A stretch of 64,000 nt of DNA from contig NZ_JAQYUS010000002.1 of the NCBI RefSeq assembly GCF_030686865.1, positions 186,001 through 250,000 of the forward strand, written 5' to 3'. The notes under the pieces were generated by a model. That model worked only from the letters and a program-made list of their open reading frames with translations. It ran no database searches and was not told the origin of the DNA. This DNA comes from Kaistella sp. SH40-3. Lineage in GTDB: Bacteria; Bacteroidota; Bacteroidia; Flavobacteriales; Weeksellaceae. Below are positions 7,270 through 16,715 of the stretch, piece by piece. Positions within the stretch are counted from its first letter, which is position 1. Every line of letters starts with the position of its first letter. A program made the position numbers and the translations under genes.

Positions 7270-9303
7270 TTATTTCATTAATTCTGAAAGAGCGATTTCG
7301 AAAGTATTTTTATTATCGGAATGATCGATAATTGTATAACTTTCCTTTTCGTCGTACTGGTCTTTTCCGTCATATTCAAAGTCTGCGAATATAGAGTCAA
7401 TTTCAGTTTTCTGAACAAAGCCATTTCCTAAAACCAACCCGATTTTGCCATGATCACCAAAGAAATATTCTTTAAGTAGTGGAATAATATTTTTATAAAA
7501 GGAAGTGATCATTGCGTTTTCATCTTTATTGATAAAATAAGCATGTCCAATAGCGTGATCACTATCTAATAATTTTTCTATTCTAAGATTAATTCTTTTT
7601 AAAATATCTGATAATTTAAAACCGAAAATTTCATCTTGCAAATCCTCAAGATGATATAAAGGTGGCATTTCTTCAAAAACAAATCTACGTCGTAATGCAG
7701 AATCCAAAGCTTCCACACTTCGGTCGGCGGTATTCATAGTTCCGATAATATAGAGATTGGAAGGTACACCAAAGGGTTTTTTGCTATATGGCAAAATAAT
7801 TTCTAGCTCTTCGGGCATCCCAATCCTTTTATCTTCTTCAATCAAAGTAATTAATTCCCCAAAAATTTGCGAAACGTTTCCACGATTGATTTCATCGATG
7901 ATAAGAACACAAGGTTGATTAGACGGAATGTATTGTTTATTGGTGTGATTATTTTTCAACCAATTATTTATATAATTTAATACAGACCAATATGCTGTAG
8001 AATTCATACCTCCGATCACTTCTCGAAACTCTTTATCTATGTTTTTTACAACAGTTAAATTTTGTATTTTTTCCTGAAGTTTCTTCATTCTATTGAATGA
8101 AACTACATATTCTTTTTCTCCAAGATTATTTGTAAGTCTAAGATTTCCATTTTCGGTTAAATCTTTTACTAAAAAACCCTCCTTAGATGATAATGTATTT
8201 AGAAAAAATTTATCATTTGTTTCACTTTTTGTGATTAGACTTTCCCATGCATCTTCAAAAGTAAAACCGTAATTATCCGAAACGGTATGTTCATTCTTGC
8301 AATTTTCTGCAATTTTTTTAAAAATTCCCTCATGCACATTATAAATAACGGTACGGGAACCGTCTATTCCATCTTCAATTTCCGGTTTTATTCCTTCAAT
8401 AAAATCTTCATAACTCATACTTTGATGAAAAGTAGTAAAGACTATTCTTCCGTCTACAACATAATCTTTAAATCTATTATGCAACGTAATTCTTCCCTCA
8501 TTTAATTCTTCATTTGATAAATCTTCGTCTGTTTTACCTTCAATAATTGCCAATGACTTATTAATAGTGTTATAAGTTTTACCTGTTCCAGGTGGGCCGT
8601 AAAGAATTTGATTCAATGGAATACTAGGGTTTATAATAAAATCAACAAATAATTCTTCTTCATCTTCCTTTTTCTCACCCTTACTTTTTTCAATGTATTT
8701 TTGGTCAGAATATTTCACAATTCTATCATGCATTTTAGAAATCATTTTCTTTTGATCTTCTTTAGAAAATTTATCTCCAATGAAATCAGGATTATTAGAT
8801 TTGAAAAGTGCAAGTTGCTCATCAATCATTGGAATTATTTTATTGATCATATTTTCAAGATCATCTTTCATTTCTTCAAAATCTGAATATTTTGGCGTAG
8901 AATAAGCACCAAAGAATTCCATTTTATTTTTATCCGAACCTACATAAACATTGTCAAAATCGTTTTTAACTTTTTCTTTTAAGCTTCTGATGAATTCTAA
9001 CGCAAGTCTATTCTGCTTATCATGTGGTGTTTTAGTCTGATTAAACTGTACAAAAAACTCAATTTTTTTCTTTCGCAGATCAATTACTAAATTAATGAGA
9101 TCACCTGAAGATCCTGGGTAAGCAACTGGAATAAACCAAAAAGTTGTGGAAAAGTATTTTGACTTTTCTGTTCCTATAAAGTAATTTAACTCTGCACCTT
9201 TGTTCGCTTTCTGGCGTAAAGAAAAAGTAAAATTTTGATCTCTATCATGTTTAGCTTTTAACCAATCATAAACTTTTATTTGCAAATCTTTATATAAACT
9301 CAT
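7270..9303 (-). CDS. mcrB: McrB, AAA+ GTPase subunit of type IV restriction
   Basis: This 677-residue protein has a variable N-terminal domain (~1-200), presumably the modified-base reader, and a C-terminal McrB-type AAA+ motor. Visible motifs are Walker A GPPGTGKT (236-243), Walker B LIIDEINRGN (467-476) and the McrB signature MNTADRS (523-529) with the ALRRRF arginine motif. I do not recognise the N-terminal domain, so the target modification cannot be predicted. The gene lies 20 bp after hsdR and 6 bp before mcrC. McrBC would attack phages or plasmids with modified bases and so complement the linked type I system. Confidence 0.93.
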   Translation of the reverse strand: MSLYKDLQIKVYDWLKAKHDRDQNFTFSLRQKANKGAELNYFIGTEKSKYFSTTFWFIPVAYPGSSGDLINLVIDLRKKKIEFFVQFNQTKTPHDKQNRLALEFIRSLKEKVKNDFDNVYVGSDKNKMEFFGAYSTPKYSDFEEMKDDLENMINKIIPMIDEQLALFKSNNPDFIGDKFSKEDQKKMISKMHDRIVKYSDQKYIEKSKGEKKEDEEELFVDFIINPSIPLNQILYGPPGTGKTYNTINKSLAIIEGKTDEDLSNEELNEGRITLHNRFKDYVVDGRIVFTTFHQSMSYEDFIEGIKPEIEDGIDGSRTVIYNVHEGIFKKIAENCKNEHTVSDNYGFTFEDAWESLITKSETNDKFFLNTLSSKEGFLVKDLTENGNLRLTNNLGEKEYVVSFNRMKKLQEKIQNLTVVKNIDKEFREVIGGMNSTAYWSVLNYINNWLKNNHTNKQYIPSNQPCVLIIDEINRGNVSQIFGELITLIEEDKRIGMPEELEIILPYSKKPFGVPSNLYIIGTMNTADRSVEALDSALRRRFVFEEMPPLYHLEDLQDEIFGFKLSDILKRINLRIEKLLDSDHAIGHAYFINKDENAMITSFYKNIIPLLKEYFFGDHGKIGLVLGNGFVQKTEIDSIFADFEYDGKDQYDEKESYTIIDHSDNKNTFEIALSELMK

Positions 9304-9323
9304 TTTAATATTTTCTATATTAA

Positions 9324-12300
9324 TTACCTATTCTTCTTAAAATTCTCCGCCTGCTCCAATACATTTTTATACACGTCATCTTGTGTTATTGGTGGGTAAC
9401 CAAATTGATGAAGTTTTACAATGATATCCATTTTTAACTGCGCTTTGATATCGTCTCTTTCACTCCAGTCCGGATATTTTGCAGTATCATCTACAATATG
9501 TTTTATTTCACGGGCTAAGTCCAACATTTTCTCTTGGTCAAATTCAAAACCATACTGACGGCATATGGCATCCAGAATGTCATAGAAGGCTTTTTCCTCA
9601 TAATCAATTCCCAGATCTTCAAATGAGGCCATCTCCTTTCGCAACTCTAAAATCAAATCTAAAATTTGTTCCGACGTATCGGTTTGAATTCCGTCATAAT
9701 CTAAAATATCGCGTTCACTTCGCTCATTGTAGCGATTGATGATATTTTGTAGTCGGGCAGAAAATTCGATACCCTTCATTTTATTTACTTTTTTAAAATC
9801 CGAAATAGTCTGTTTTAATAGCCGCTCCAGAATTTTAATTTTGGCATTTGGCAAATCCAGTTGGCTGATCTTTTCTAGAAACTTATCATTAAACAAATCA
9901 ATTGCGTTGGCTTTATTATCATCCAATTTGAAAATTTCTTCTACCCCTTCAGAAATAATGGCATCTTCTACCATCTTGCTAACTTTTTCATTCATCTGGG
10001 CAGTATCGGGAGCTTCGCCTTTGGTTAATTTCACGACAATGGATTTGATGGCAAAATAGAAATGGATCTCATCAATTTCCCTTTCTGTAAAATCATTTGC
10101 ACCACATGCTAAATTGTAAGCACTTTTTAATTTCTTGGTTACTTCTACAAAAAACTGTTCAGACTTTTCAGTTTGCAAAACAAGTTCAGAAGCTTTGTTT
10201 AGGCATTGCAACTGCTCCACAGGATTTCCCTGGAAATATTTTGAGGAATCGAATTGATAAAAAAACTGACGAAGCAAATCCAATTGATCTTTAATCAGAA
10301 TAATGGCTTTATCAATATCTTCGAAATCATCGGCTGCACTGGAATTGAACATTCCTAAGGCATGATTCAAGTTCTTTTTAATCCCGATATAATCTACCAC
10401 AAGACCTTTATCTTTCCCTTCATATTTTCGATTCACCCGAGAAATAGTCTGGATAAGATTATGCGTTTGCAATGGTTTGTCAATATAAATGGTATCTAAA
10501 AACGGCACATCAAAACCTGTCAGCCACATATCAACGACAATTGCTATTTTAAAGTTGGAATGAAGCTGTTTAAACTGAAAATCTAAATCTTTTCGGCCTT
10601 CTTTATTTCCTAATAGATTCCACAAATCTTCGTCGTCATCCTTATTACGGGTCATGACCATTTTGATGCGTTCGATAGGCACCACTTCCTTTTGTTCTTT
10701 TGGAGAAAGGTGATCAGGTGTTTTCACATCATTCCAGTCGGGACGAAGTGCAATAACTTCCTTAAATAATTTGTAAGCAATTTCTCTGGAGGCGCATACA
10801 AACATTACTTTGCCGGCAACAGTAGCATTTTCAGCCAACCTATTTTCGTAATGGGTCACGAAATCCTGTGCGATGGCTTTTATACGATCTCTGTCTCCTA
10901 AAACGACTTCCATTCTGGCAATAGCTTGCTGGCTTGCTTCCACATGATATTCCGAAGCGCCTTCGGCTACTGCATTTTCATAATATTTCTCAATCTCTAC
11001 CACTTTTGAATGATCGAGATTTACTTTGGCAGCGCGTCCTTCATAGACCAAACGTACGGTAATTTCATCATTTACCGATTCAAACATGGTGTACGCATCC
11101 ACTACCTCTCCGAAGACGGTGAGTGTTTTATCAATGGGTGTTCCGGTAAATCCTACATAGGTTGCATTGGGTAATGAATCATGTAAATATTTGGCAAAAC
11201 CGTACGATTTTGTCACTCCGTTTTCATCGATTTTTACTTTCAAGTCCAAGTTAACCTGACTGCGGTGTGCTTCATCAGAAATACAGATAATATTGGTTCT
11301 GTCCGAAAGTATTTCCAGATCCTCTTCAAATTTTTGTACTGTCGTCAGGAAAACGCCGCCACTTTCTCTTCCTCGCAGTCGGGATCTTAAATCCGCACGA
11401 GAAGTGATGTTGATGATATTTTCATCCCCAATAAAATCCTTAGCGTTAGTGAAATCTTTTGATAACTGATCATCAAGATCGGTTCGGTCTGATATAATCA
11501 CAATCGTAGGACTTGAAAATAAGGTAGAACGCATGAGCAAACGAGCCAGAAATAACATGGTGTAACTTTTCCCACATCCGGTCGCGCCAAAATAAGTTCC
11601 TCCTTTTCCATCACCTTCAGGTTTGCGGTGTTTCAATATATTCTTAAAGAGTTTATTTGCTGCATAATATTGTGGATATCTGCTCAGGATTTTCAGTTCA
11701 TGTTTTGAAGTATCCGGAAACAGGATAAAATGATGAATGATATCGCACAACCTTTCCTGATTCATCATTCCGTGAACAATAGAAGTTGTGGTATCAATTC
11801 CGGTTAAAGCTTTTTTCTCGTCGCCAGTAATTTTATTCCAGCCATAGAAAAACTGGTAGGAAGAGAATATTGTTCCGGCTTTGTTATTTACACCATCGCT
11901 GATGACGCAAAAAGCATTGTATTTCATCAGCTCCGGAATATCTCTTCTGTACCTTTTTGTTAATTGCTTGAAGGCATTATTGATGCTAATATCTTCTTCG
12001 ATGGTGGTTTTGAATTCGAAAACAACCACCGGAATTCCGTTGATATAAACAATCAAATCTGGAATACGGAGTTCTTTGCCCTGTATTTCTAACTGATTGA
12101 CAATTTTGAAAGAATTATTTTTTGCTAAAGTTTCCGGATCTAGATCCAGATACCGAATATGTAAATCTTTTTTAGATGGATCATTCCGCTTGAAAATTAA
12201 ACCGTCTGCCAGTAATTTGCAAATGTATTTATTGCTCTCATATAGGTTTGAGGCAGATTGAAAAGAAAGTTCGTTGATGATTGTTTCCAGTTCAAGATCC

Positions 12301-12464
12301 TCTAAATCCGGATAACGGTTCAGTAGAAATTTACGCAAGTCTTCTTTAATCAATACTTCCTGATTGTTGCTACGCTGGATATTCTGACCAGAAACGTAGG
12401 TATATCTTTCTGTTTTCAGAAGGTGGATGAACGCCTGTTCGAGTTTAGATTCGGTGTATTTCAT
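9324..12464 (-). CDS. hsdR: Type I restriction enzyme R subunit
   Basis: This 1046-residue HsdR is the DNA-translocating and cleaving subunit of a type I enzyme. The N-terminal nuclease shows RIPDLIVY (D136) and VVFEFK (E150-x-K152). The SF2 motor follows with GATGCGKS (293-300), DEAH (397-400), VGFTGTP and QTISRVNR. The C-terminal helical region binds HsdM. It begins 6 bp after the AbiEii-like toxin gene, so it probably depends on that operon's promoter rather than on the hsdM promoter 12.5 kb away. hsdM and hsdS are separated from it by about 10 kb of other genes. Its first codons (MKYTES) recur in two nearby repeat copies. Confidence 0.96.
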   Translation of the reverse strand: MKYTESKLEQAFIHLLKTERYTYVSGQNIQRSNNQEVLIKEDLRKFLLNRYPDLEDLELETIINELSFQSASNLYESNKYICKLLADGLIFKRNDPSKKDLHIRYLDLDPETLAKNNSFKIVNQLEIQGKELRIPDLIVYINGIPVVVFEFKTTIEEDISINNAFKQLTKRYRRDIPELMKYNAFCVISDGVNNKAGTIFSSYQFFYGWNKITGDEKKALTGIDTTTSIVHGMMNQERLCDIIHHFILFPDTSKHELKILSRYPQYYAANKLFKNILKHRKPEGDGKGGTYFGATGCGKSYTMLFLARLLMRSTLFSSPTIVIISDRTDLDDQLSKDFTNAKDFIGDENIINITSRADLRSRLRGRESGGVFLTTVQKFEEDLEILSDRTNIICISDEAHRSQVNLDLKVKIDENGVTKSYGFAKYLHDSLPNATYVGFTGTPIDKTLTVFGEVVDAYTMFESVNDEITVRLVYEGRAAKVNLDHSKVVEIEKYYENAVAEGASEYHVEASQQAIARMEVVLGDRDRIKAIAQDFVTHYENRLAENATVAGKVMFVCASREIAYKLFKEVIALRPDWNDVKTPDHLSPKEQKEVVPIERIKMVMTRNKDDDEDLWNLLGNKEGRKDLDFQFKQLHSNFKIAIVVDMWLTGFDVPFLDTIYIDKPLQTHNLIQTISRVNRKYEGKDKGLVVDYIGIKKNLNHALGMFNSSAADDFEDIDKAIILIKDQLDLLRQFFYQFDSSKYFQGNPVEQLQCLNKASELVLQTEKSEQFFVEVTKKLKSAYNLACGANDFTEREIDEIHFYFAIKSIVVKLTKGEAPDTAQMNEKVSKMVEDAIISEGVEEIFKLDDNKANAIDLFNDKFLEKISQLDLPNAKIKILERLLKQTISDFKKVNKMKGIEFSARLQNIINRYNERSERDILDYDGIQTDTSEQILDLILELRKEMASFEDLGIDYEEKAFYDILDAICRQYGFEFDQEKMLDLAREIKHIVDDTAKYPDWSERDDIKAQLKMDIIVKLHQFGYPPITQDDVYKNVLEQAENFKKNR

Positions 12465-12470
12465 AGTTCA

Positions 12471-13466
12471 TTAGACTTTATTAAATCGATCTTGAATGGT
12501 CTTTATCCGTTCCAGCAATTTTTTCCATGGCAGGCTCTCTCCCACAATCATATTTTCCTGCATTGTTTTGTAGTCGGCTTCCCAGTTTTTGAGTACTTCA
12601 GCAGGAGGCAAAATGCTTAATTTCCCTTTTTCGTGATTGGAATAATCGATTCCACGCAGTGGCGTAATCGTTCTTCTATGGTGAATGATTGTTTCGAAAA
12701 GTTCATGATCACGTATACCAGCTTCACCATATTCTGTGTCCATCATTTTCTCTAAATCATAAAGATGTCTTGTAAAACGATCGGTTCGGATTTTATCTTT
12801 TTGTTTTGAAAACTCTTCATGTAATAATAAAGTTTTTTCAATAAAAGTTCTGGTGGGAATCACTACTTGAACATCAAAACTTGGCTCAGAAAATGAAAGT
12901 TCAGCATATTGCTCATCAATAAATGATAGTACAGGTTTTTTTTCCATGGGTTCAGTCAAAGATCTTGCACCCATTTCCAGTAGCACCCGTTGCTGGATAT
13001 AAGCATTGCTGACAGGCACCACAGAGTTATAATAAACTTCCAAAGTATTTGGATCACTTGTGTCATCAATTACTTCATTGTATTTTATCTCATACTGACT
13101 ATTATCAATTCCTAAATTTGACAGCTGAAGTATAAGTTCTTCACGGAATTCATTAATAATAAATCCACCAGATGCTTTTCTTAATTGCTTAATCTTTGAT
13201 TTTGAATCCAATTCCTCAAATCCCAATAAGTGCCTGTCGATAATTAAGTCTATATCTTCCGAAAAACGATCGATCAGCTTATAAACTTTACTTAACGAAG
13301 TTCCGCCTTTGAAGATAATAGAATCTGCGTATTGAGATTGGAAAACAGCTTTAAGGATGATACAAACCCACCAGTCTTTTTCAATAACAAATGCGGGCAA
13401 AGCTAAAGCGCCTCCTGCCTGTTCTAAAATCTGAATTTTTTGTTTTTCTTCGAGATTAATCCACAT
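12471..13466 (-). CDS. abiEii: AbiEii/AbiGii-family nucleotidyltransferase toxin
   Basis: This 331-residue protein has the nucleotidyltransferase signature of the AbiEii toxin family: FKGGTSLSKVYKL (~52-64) followed by RFSEDIDLII (D71, D73). AbiEii toxins form type IV toxin-antitoxin pairs in phage abortive infection; some transfer nucleotides to tRNA acceptor ends (established for relatives). It overlaps the antitoxin-like gene by 11 bp and ends 6 bp before hsdR. Catalytic residues appear intact. Whether the pair acts as a toxin-antitoxin or has been co-opted for the restriction operon is not decided by sequence. Confidence 0.88.
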   Translation of the reverse strand: MWINLEEKQKIQILEQAGGALALPAFVIEKDWWVCIILKAVFQSQYADSIIFKGGTSLSKVYKLIDRFSEDIDLIIDRHLLGFEELDSKSKIKQLRKASGGFIINEFREELILQLSNLGIDNSQYEIKYNEVIDDTSDPNTLEVYYNSVVPVSNAYIQQRVLLEMGARSLTEPMEKKPVLSFIDEQYAELSFSEPSFDVQVVIPTRTFIEKTLLLHEEFSKQKDKIRTDRFTRHLYDLEKMMDTEYGEAGIRDHELFETIIHHRRTITPLRGIDYSNHEKGKLSILPPAEVLKNWEADYKTMQENMIVGESLPWKKLLERIKTIQDRFNKV

Positions 13467-14070
13467 CTTCTGCTGATTGATAAAGGTTATTTATATTTTT
13501 CTGAATCCAAACCGGAGCGTATTTCAATTGTGACTTTATCGTTTCTTTAGTTAATTTTTTAACTGCAGGATTAATTCGATTTAGAAAATCAGCTGACACT
13601 TCTTTTTGGCCAATTTCTTTGAAAGCTTGGACAATGAGATGTAATAATTCATCTTTGATCGCAAAACTTTTTGGAGTTGTTCTTTTAAACCTAACAGTAC
13701 GTTTTCCTATTTTTATTTCTCTGGGTGAGCCATCGGTTAGATATACTGCTTTTAAGGGTACCTGACTGCTTAATCCTAAAAGGAAAAGTGCTAAAACCCC
13801 AGTTGGGGCAATTAGAGATTTGTCTCTCTTGGCAATTTCTTTGGCAACCTCTTCGGTGTTAGGATAAACAGTTCCTAATAAAGAATCTATTTTAGGTTTT
13901 AAGTAGATGCCATGCGCAATTCTTTCTAAAACACCTTCTTTCTCCAAACGGGAAAGCACCTGACGAATATTTTCAGATGAACCATATTTTGAGAAATCAT
14001 CAGCGAAAAATAATTCGCCGCGTGATGATTTTATGATCTTGGTTTCTATTTGACTTTTAGCGGTTTCCAT
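13456..14070 (-). CDS. AbiEi-like antitoxin/repressor (DUF6088-type)
   Basis: This 204-residue protein has an N-terminal winged HTH (FSKYGSSENIRQVLSRLEKE and GVLERIAHGIYLKP, ~27-58) and an AbiEi-like C-terminal domain containing APTGVLALFLLGLSSQVP. It precedes the AbiEii-like toxin with an 11-bp overlap. AbiEi proteins neutralise the toxin and repress their own operon by binding inverted repeats. A perfect 12-bp inverted repeat lies 18 bp upstream of the start (14088-14120). As the first gene of the run to mcrC, it may control hsdR and mcrBC too. Confidence 0.85.
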   Translation of the reverse strand: METAKSQIETKIIKSSRGELFFADDFSKYGSSENIRQVLSRLEKEGVLERIAHGIYLKPKIDSLLGTVYPNTEEVAKEIAKRDKSLIAPTGVLALFLLGLSSQVPLKAVYLTDGSPREIKIGKRTVRFKRTTPKSFAIKDELLHLIVQAFKEIGQKEVSADFLNRINPAVKKLTKETIKSQLKYAPVWIQKNINNLYQSAEDVD

Positions 14071-14087
14071 TGCTTTTTAAAAATGAA

Positions 14088-14120
14088 TCTGTCACAAATT
14101 TAGTAAATATTTGTGACAGA
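14088..14120. promoter_or_regulatory. Perfect 12-bp palindrome, likely AbiEi operator
   Basis: TCTGTCACAAAT (14088-14099) and ATTTGTGACAGA (14109-14120) form a perfect inverted repeat with a 9-bp spacer, 18 bp upstream of the antitoxin start codon. AbiEi-type antitoxins bind such repeats. The copy at 14790-14859 keeps only a degenerate version (ATTTATAACAGA), so the intact palindrome is specific to the AbiE promoter. Confidence 0.65.
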
Positions 14121-14165
14121 TCTAGTATTCTATTTTAAATTCGGTGTACTTCATTCTTAACTTCT
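14097..14165. repeat. Imperfect direct repeat copy A containing an hsdR start remnant
   Basis: This ~69-bp segment matches 14790-14859 closely, with scattered substitutions and small indels. On the minus strand it contains ATGAAGTACACCGAAT with its ATG at 14154, almost identical to the start of hsdR (ATGAAATACACCGAATC at 12464), but the frame stops after a few codons. It borders the AbiE module. I interpret it as a scar of insertion at the 5' end of hsdR. Confidence 0.7.
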
Positions 14166-14189
14166 TTATGTTCTATTTTTGGCTTTTTT

Positions 14190-14214
14190 ATAACACGTCT
14201 TCTTAACGTGTTAT
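14190..14214. repeat. ATAACACG hairpin in a non-coding gap
   Basis: ATAACACG (14190-14197) and CGTGTTAT (14207-14214) form a perfect 8-bp stem with a 9-nt loop inside the 14166-14401 gap, which otherwise shows no convincing gene. It may be a terminator for the DUF3024 gene upstream on the minus strand, though no strong T tract follows. Confidence 0.4.
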
Positions 14215-14401
14215 GATTTTCGCTTTTTTGTAACATGTTTGAAGAAGATTTTCTTTCCTGCAATTCTTTATAACCTACTTTAAGTAAGAAATCTGTTTCT
14301 GAATATTCTATACAAAATAGATAGATCACAATGTGCTTATTTATCCGTATTTTGGAAAATAAGAAGTTTTATGGTTTATTTTCTTTTTATTTAATAGATG
14401 C

Positions 14402-14746
14402 TTATCCGAAAAAGCAAGAATGGGCATCTTCTCTTATTACGTTTAGCAACTCTTGTAAATTAGTAGCGGTAGGAAAAGGTTCGTAAATTTCCCACTTTCC
14501 TGTACCACGCATCCAATATAGTTTGTATTCTTTTTTTGTTTTTGTATAGCGGATTTTTGCAAACTCTGTATTCATCAACTCTTCTGGATGGTCCCATTTT
14601 GGGCGAATCTCAAATAAAATAGCGGTATTATTTTCCCAGGAATAACCAATGTCGACTTGCTTACGGATTTCTGGATCCTGTGGACGCAGAGTTTCTACAA
14701 AGGTTTTTAAATACTGTTCTTGGATATTTATATCTTTTTGCTCCAA
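14402..14746 (-). CDS. DUF3024 domain protein
   Basis: This 114-residue protein matches the DUF3024 pattern: RPQDPEIRKQVDIGYSWE, ILFEIRPKWDHPEE, then the signature AKIRYTKTKKEYKLYWMRG with a trailing GKWEIYEP. DUF3024 proteins are small, common in Bacteroidota and Proteobacteria, and have no assigned biochemical function; many sit beside mobile or restriction genes. It lies alone between two repeat copies (14097-14165 and 14790-14859), as though inserted as a unit. Confidence 0.8.
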   Translation of the reverse strand: MEQKDINIQEQYLKTFVETLRPQDPEIRKQVDIGYSWENNTAILFEIRPKWDHPEELMNTEFAKIRYTKTKKEYKLYWMRGTGKWEIYEPFPTATNLQELLNVIREDAHSCFFG

Positions 14747-14789
14747 TTCTATTTTTTTTAATTCAACTATTTAATAATGAAAGCATTAG

Positions 14790-14859
14790 AATTTAGTAAA
14801 TATTTATAACAGATTTAGTATTCTATTTTGATTCGGTGCATTTCATTTAATTAACTTCT
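14790..14859. repeat. Imperfect direct repeat copy B containing an hsdR start remnant
   Basis: Partner of the repeat at 14097-14165. On the minus strand it carries ATGAAATGCACCGAATC with its ATG at 14846, which matches the first codons of hsdR except for one base, and a stop follows at once. It separates the DUF3024 gene from the upstream unknown cluster. Confidence 0.7.
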
Positions 14860-14868
14860 ATTTAATCA

Positions 14869-16665
14869 CTAAGGTTTACAACAAATAAAAACATGCGTTC
14901 CTGCATCAGTACAACTTGCGATCAAAGAAGAAATGAACCACAAAATTTGTATAACTTCATTACGTTCTTTAAAATCTTCACCATTTTGCAGTTTAATTAA
15001 ATTATTTTCTAAATCGGATTTAGATATAAAATTTATGACCAAATATATATTTTTTTCAATATTTGGATAAGATTTAATTTTTTTGTAATAGCTAATTAAG
15101 TCTGCTGAATTCTGCCCAGTTCTAATTCTCGCTATCTGAGTATTATAACCGTGGTTATTGTAATTATCATTCCAAATATTTTCTTTTATTGAAAACTGGT
15201 TATCTGTAGGGAGGAGATTTCCTAAATTTTTTAAGGCTTGCCCAACAACATCTTGAAATGCTGAAGCCGAAAATATTTTATCACTTGATTTAGCATGAAA
15301 AAATGCAATTTCCGAATCACTAATACCGATAAAATCAGCCCATTCACGAGATAAGTCATCACATACAAAATAATCGTAATTATCTAAGAACTCATTTTCT
15401 GTAAATTCAAAAATACTGTCAGTACTGAATTCTACACTTTGTGCATTAAATACACCCTTTTCCGACGATTTAGTTTGTAATCCAGTAAATGGTAAAAAAA
15501 TTTGCAGTAGAGCATCAATATTACCAAGTAATCTGCTATCTTTAAAAAGTTTTCGATTAGTATAAATAAATTCAGCATCTTCAAACGTTACTATAAAACT
15601 ATTATTAGAATTTATACTTGCTAAAATTCTTTGTGTAAAATTATTTTCATATTCAATATAAATATTTGAAAGTTTTTGTGATTGTAAAGTAATTGATTTT
15701 AGATTCTTTGATACACGTAAATCATCAATGGATGAATGAGGAATCGAATAAACTCCTGCATCTTGCACAATTTCCATATATGCTTCAAACCCTTTTAAAA
15801 ATCTTAACAGATTAATATTCTTCTCTTTATCTTTATACTTAATAAAACATCGGCGTATTTTGCTTGCTTCGAAATCACTGTATAATTTACTTAATGTAAT
15901 AAGAATTGCATTTGGAGTTAGAGAAGAGCTGTAATCATTAAAATTGATTGGTTTAGCAAAAGAATTTAAAAAACCTTCTGTTGGTTGACAATTTTCAATT
16001 AATGTAACCATATTATTTGCCCACCTAAACAAACTAAAAATATCTTTTTTTTCTCCTAAATTATTAATTCTTGACGTTTTTAGCGCTAAACCTACTTGCT
16101 GATCTCCTTGTCTAATTCTTGCATTACTTAATGTATAAGTTTGTAAACCCAATCCTGATAAAATATCTTGCAAGTTTGTGGATTCTAACATCTTTTGCCG
16201 CATTGCATTTGGCGCAATACTAATATTATCCATTGTAAACTTCTCATAAGTTGTATTTTCATCTAAAAAAATTGATGTCAATACACTATAATCAAGTGGT
16301 TGAAAATCTTCTAAATATTCAGAAATATTTGAAATGTTACGTCGAGAGATAACGATGTATTCTTCAAAATCAACGATACACAAGAATGCTAATTTCCATT
16401 CTTCCCATTTATCAACAGGTTCATCAATAAAAGGAGCTTTTTTTTCATATTTAAAAACAATTACAGAATATTTTGCTTCCCTACCATTGTCAAATATTTC
16501 TAAAATAGGTTCTACTTTTAATAAATTTTGACTCTTTTTATCTTCTGACGCAGCTTTGAATATTTGTAAAACTTTTGCTTTTGATAAAAATCCAATATTA
16601 TCTTTTTTAAAAAAATAAGCATTCTCATGCAATATCAAATTTTTTAATTTTTCGTCATTTGTCAT
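14869..16665 (-). CDS. Unknown 598-residue protein of a putative defence cluster
   Basis: I do not recognise this family with confidence. The N-terminal half resembles a large alpha/beta domain without known motifs. The C-terminal part holds a segment with conserved-looking acidic residues and H-x-K: DDLSREWADFIGISDSEIAF (~436-455) then FHAKSSDKIFSASAF (~455-470), followed by DVVGQALKNLG. The spacing of D444, E452 and K459 could fit a degenerate PD-(D/E)XK or phosphodiesterase-like fold, but that is speculative. It lies 50 bp after a second unknown gene with a clearer nuclease motif, so the two probably work together. Very AT-rich, as are its neighbours. Confidence 0.7.
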   Translation of the reverse strand: MTNDEKLKNLILHENAYFFKKDNIGFLSKAKVLQIFKAASEDKKSQNLLKVEPILEIFDNGREAKYSVIVFKYEKKAPFIDEPVDKWEEWKLAFLCIVDFEEYIVISRRNISNISEYLEDFQPLDYSVLTSIFLDENTTYEKFTMDNISIAPNAMRQKMLESTNLQDILSGLGLQTYTLSNARIRQGDQQVGLALKTSRINNLGEKKDIFSLFRWANNMVTLIENCQPTEGFLNSFAKPINFNDYSSSLTPNAILITLSKLYSDFEASKIRRCFIKYKDKEKNINLLRFLKGFEAYMEIVQDAGVYSIPHSSIDDLRVSKNLKSITLQSQKLSNIYIEYENNFTQRILASINSNNSFIVTFEDAEFIYTNRKLFKDSRLLGNIDALLQIFLPFTGLQTKSSEKGVFNAQSVEFSTDSIFEFTENEFLDNYDYFVCDDLSREWADFIGISDSEIAFFHAKSSDKIFSASAFQDVVGQALKNLGNLLPTDNQFSIKENIWNDNYNNHGYNTQIARIRTGQNSADLISYYKKIKSYPNIEKNIYLVINFISKSDLENNLIKLQNGEDFKERNEVIQILWFISSLIASCTDAGTHVFICCKP

Positions 16666-16715
16666 GTGTTTATTTTTTTTAGTTTTTCGTAAAAGTTTTG
16701 ATCTTCTACATAATT

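Noticed and set aside
14135..14329. 64-codon minus-strand open frame between DUF3024 and AbiEi genes
   Set aside because: It overlaps the repeat copy with the hsdR start scar in another frame and has no recognisable pattern; the gap is better read as non-coding.
14402..14746. DUF3024 gene as part of the AbiE operon
   Set aside because: It is separated by repeat copy A and a 236-bp gap and lacks an obvious link; treated as a separate module.
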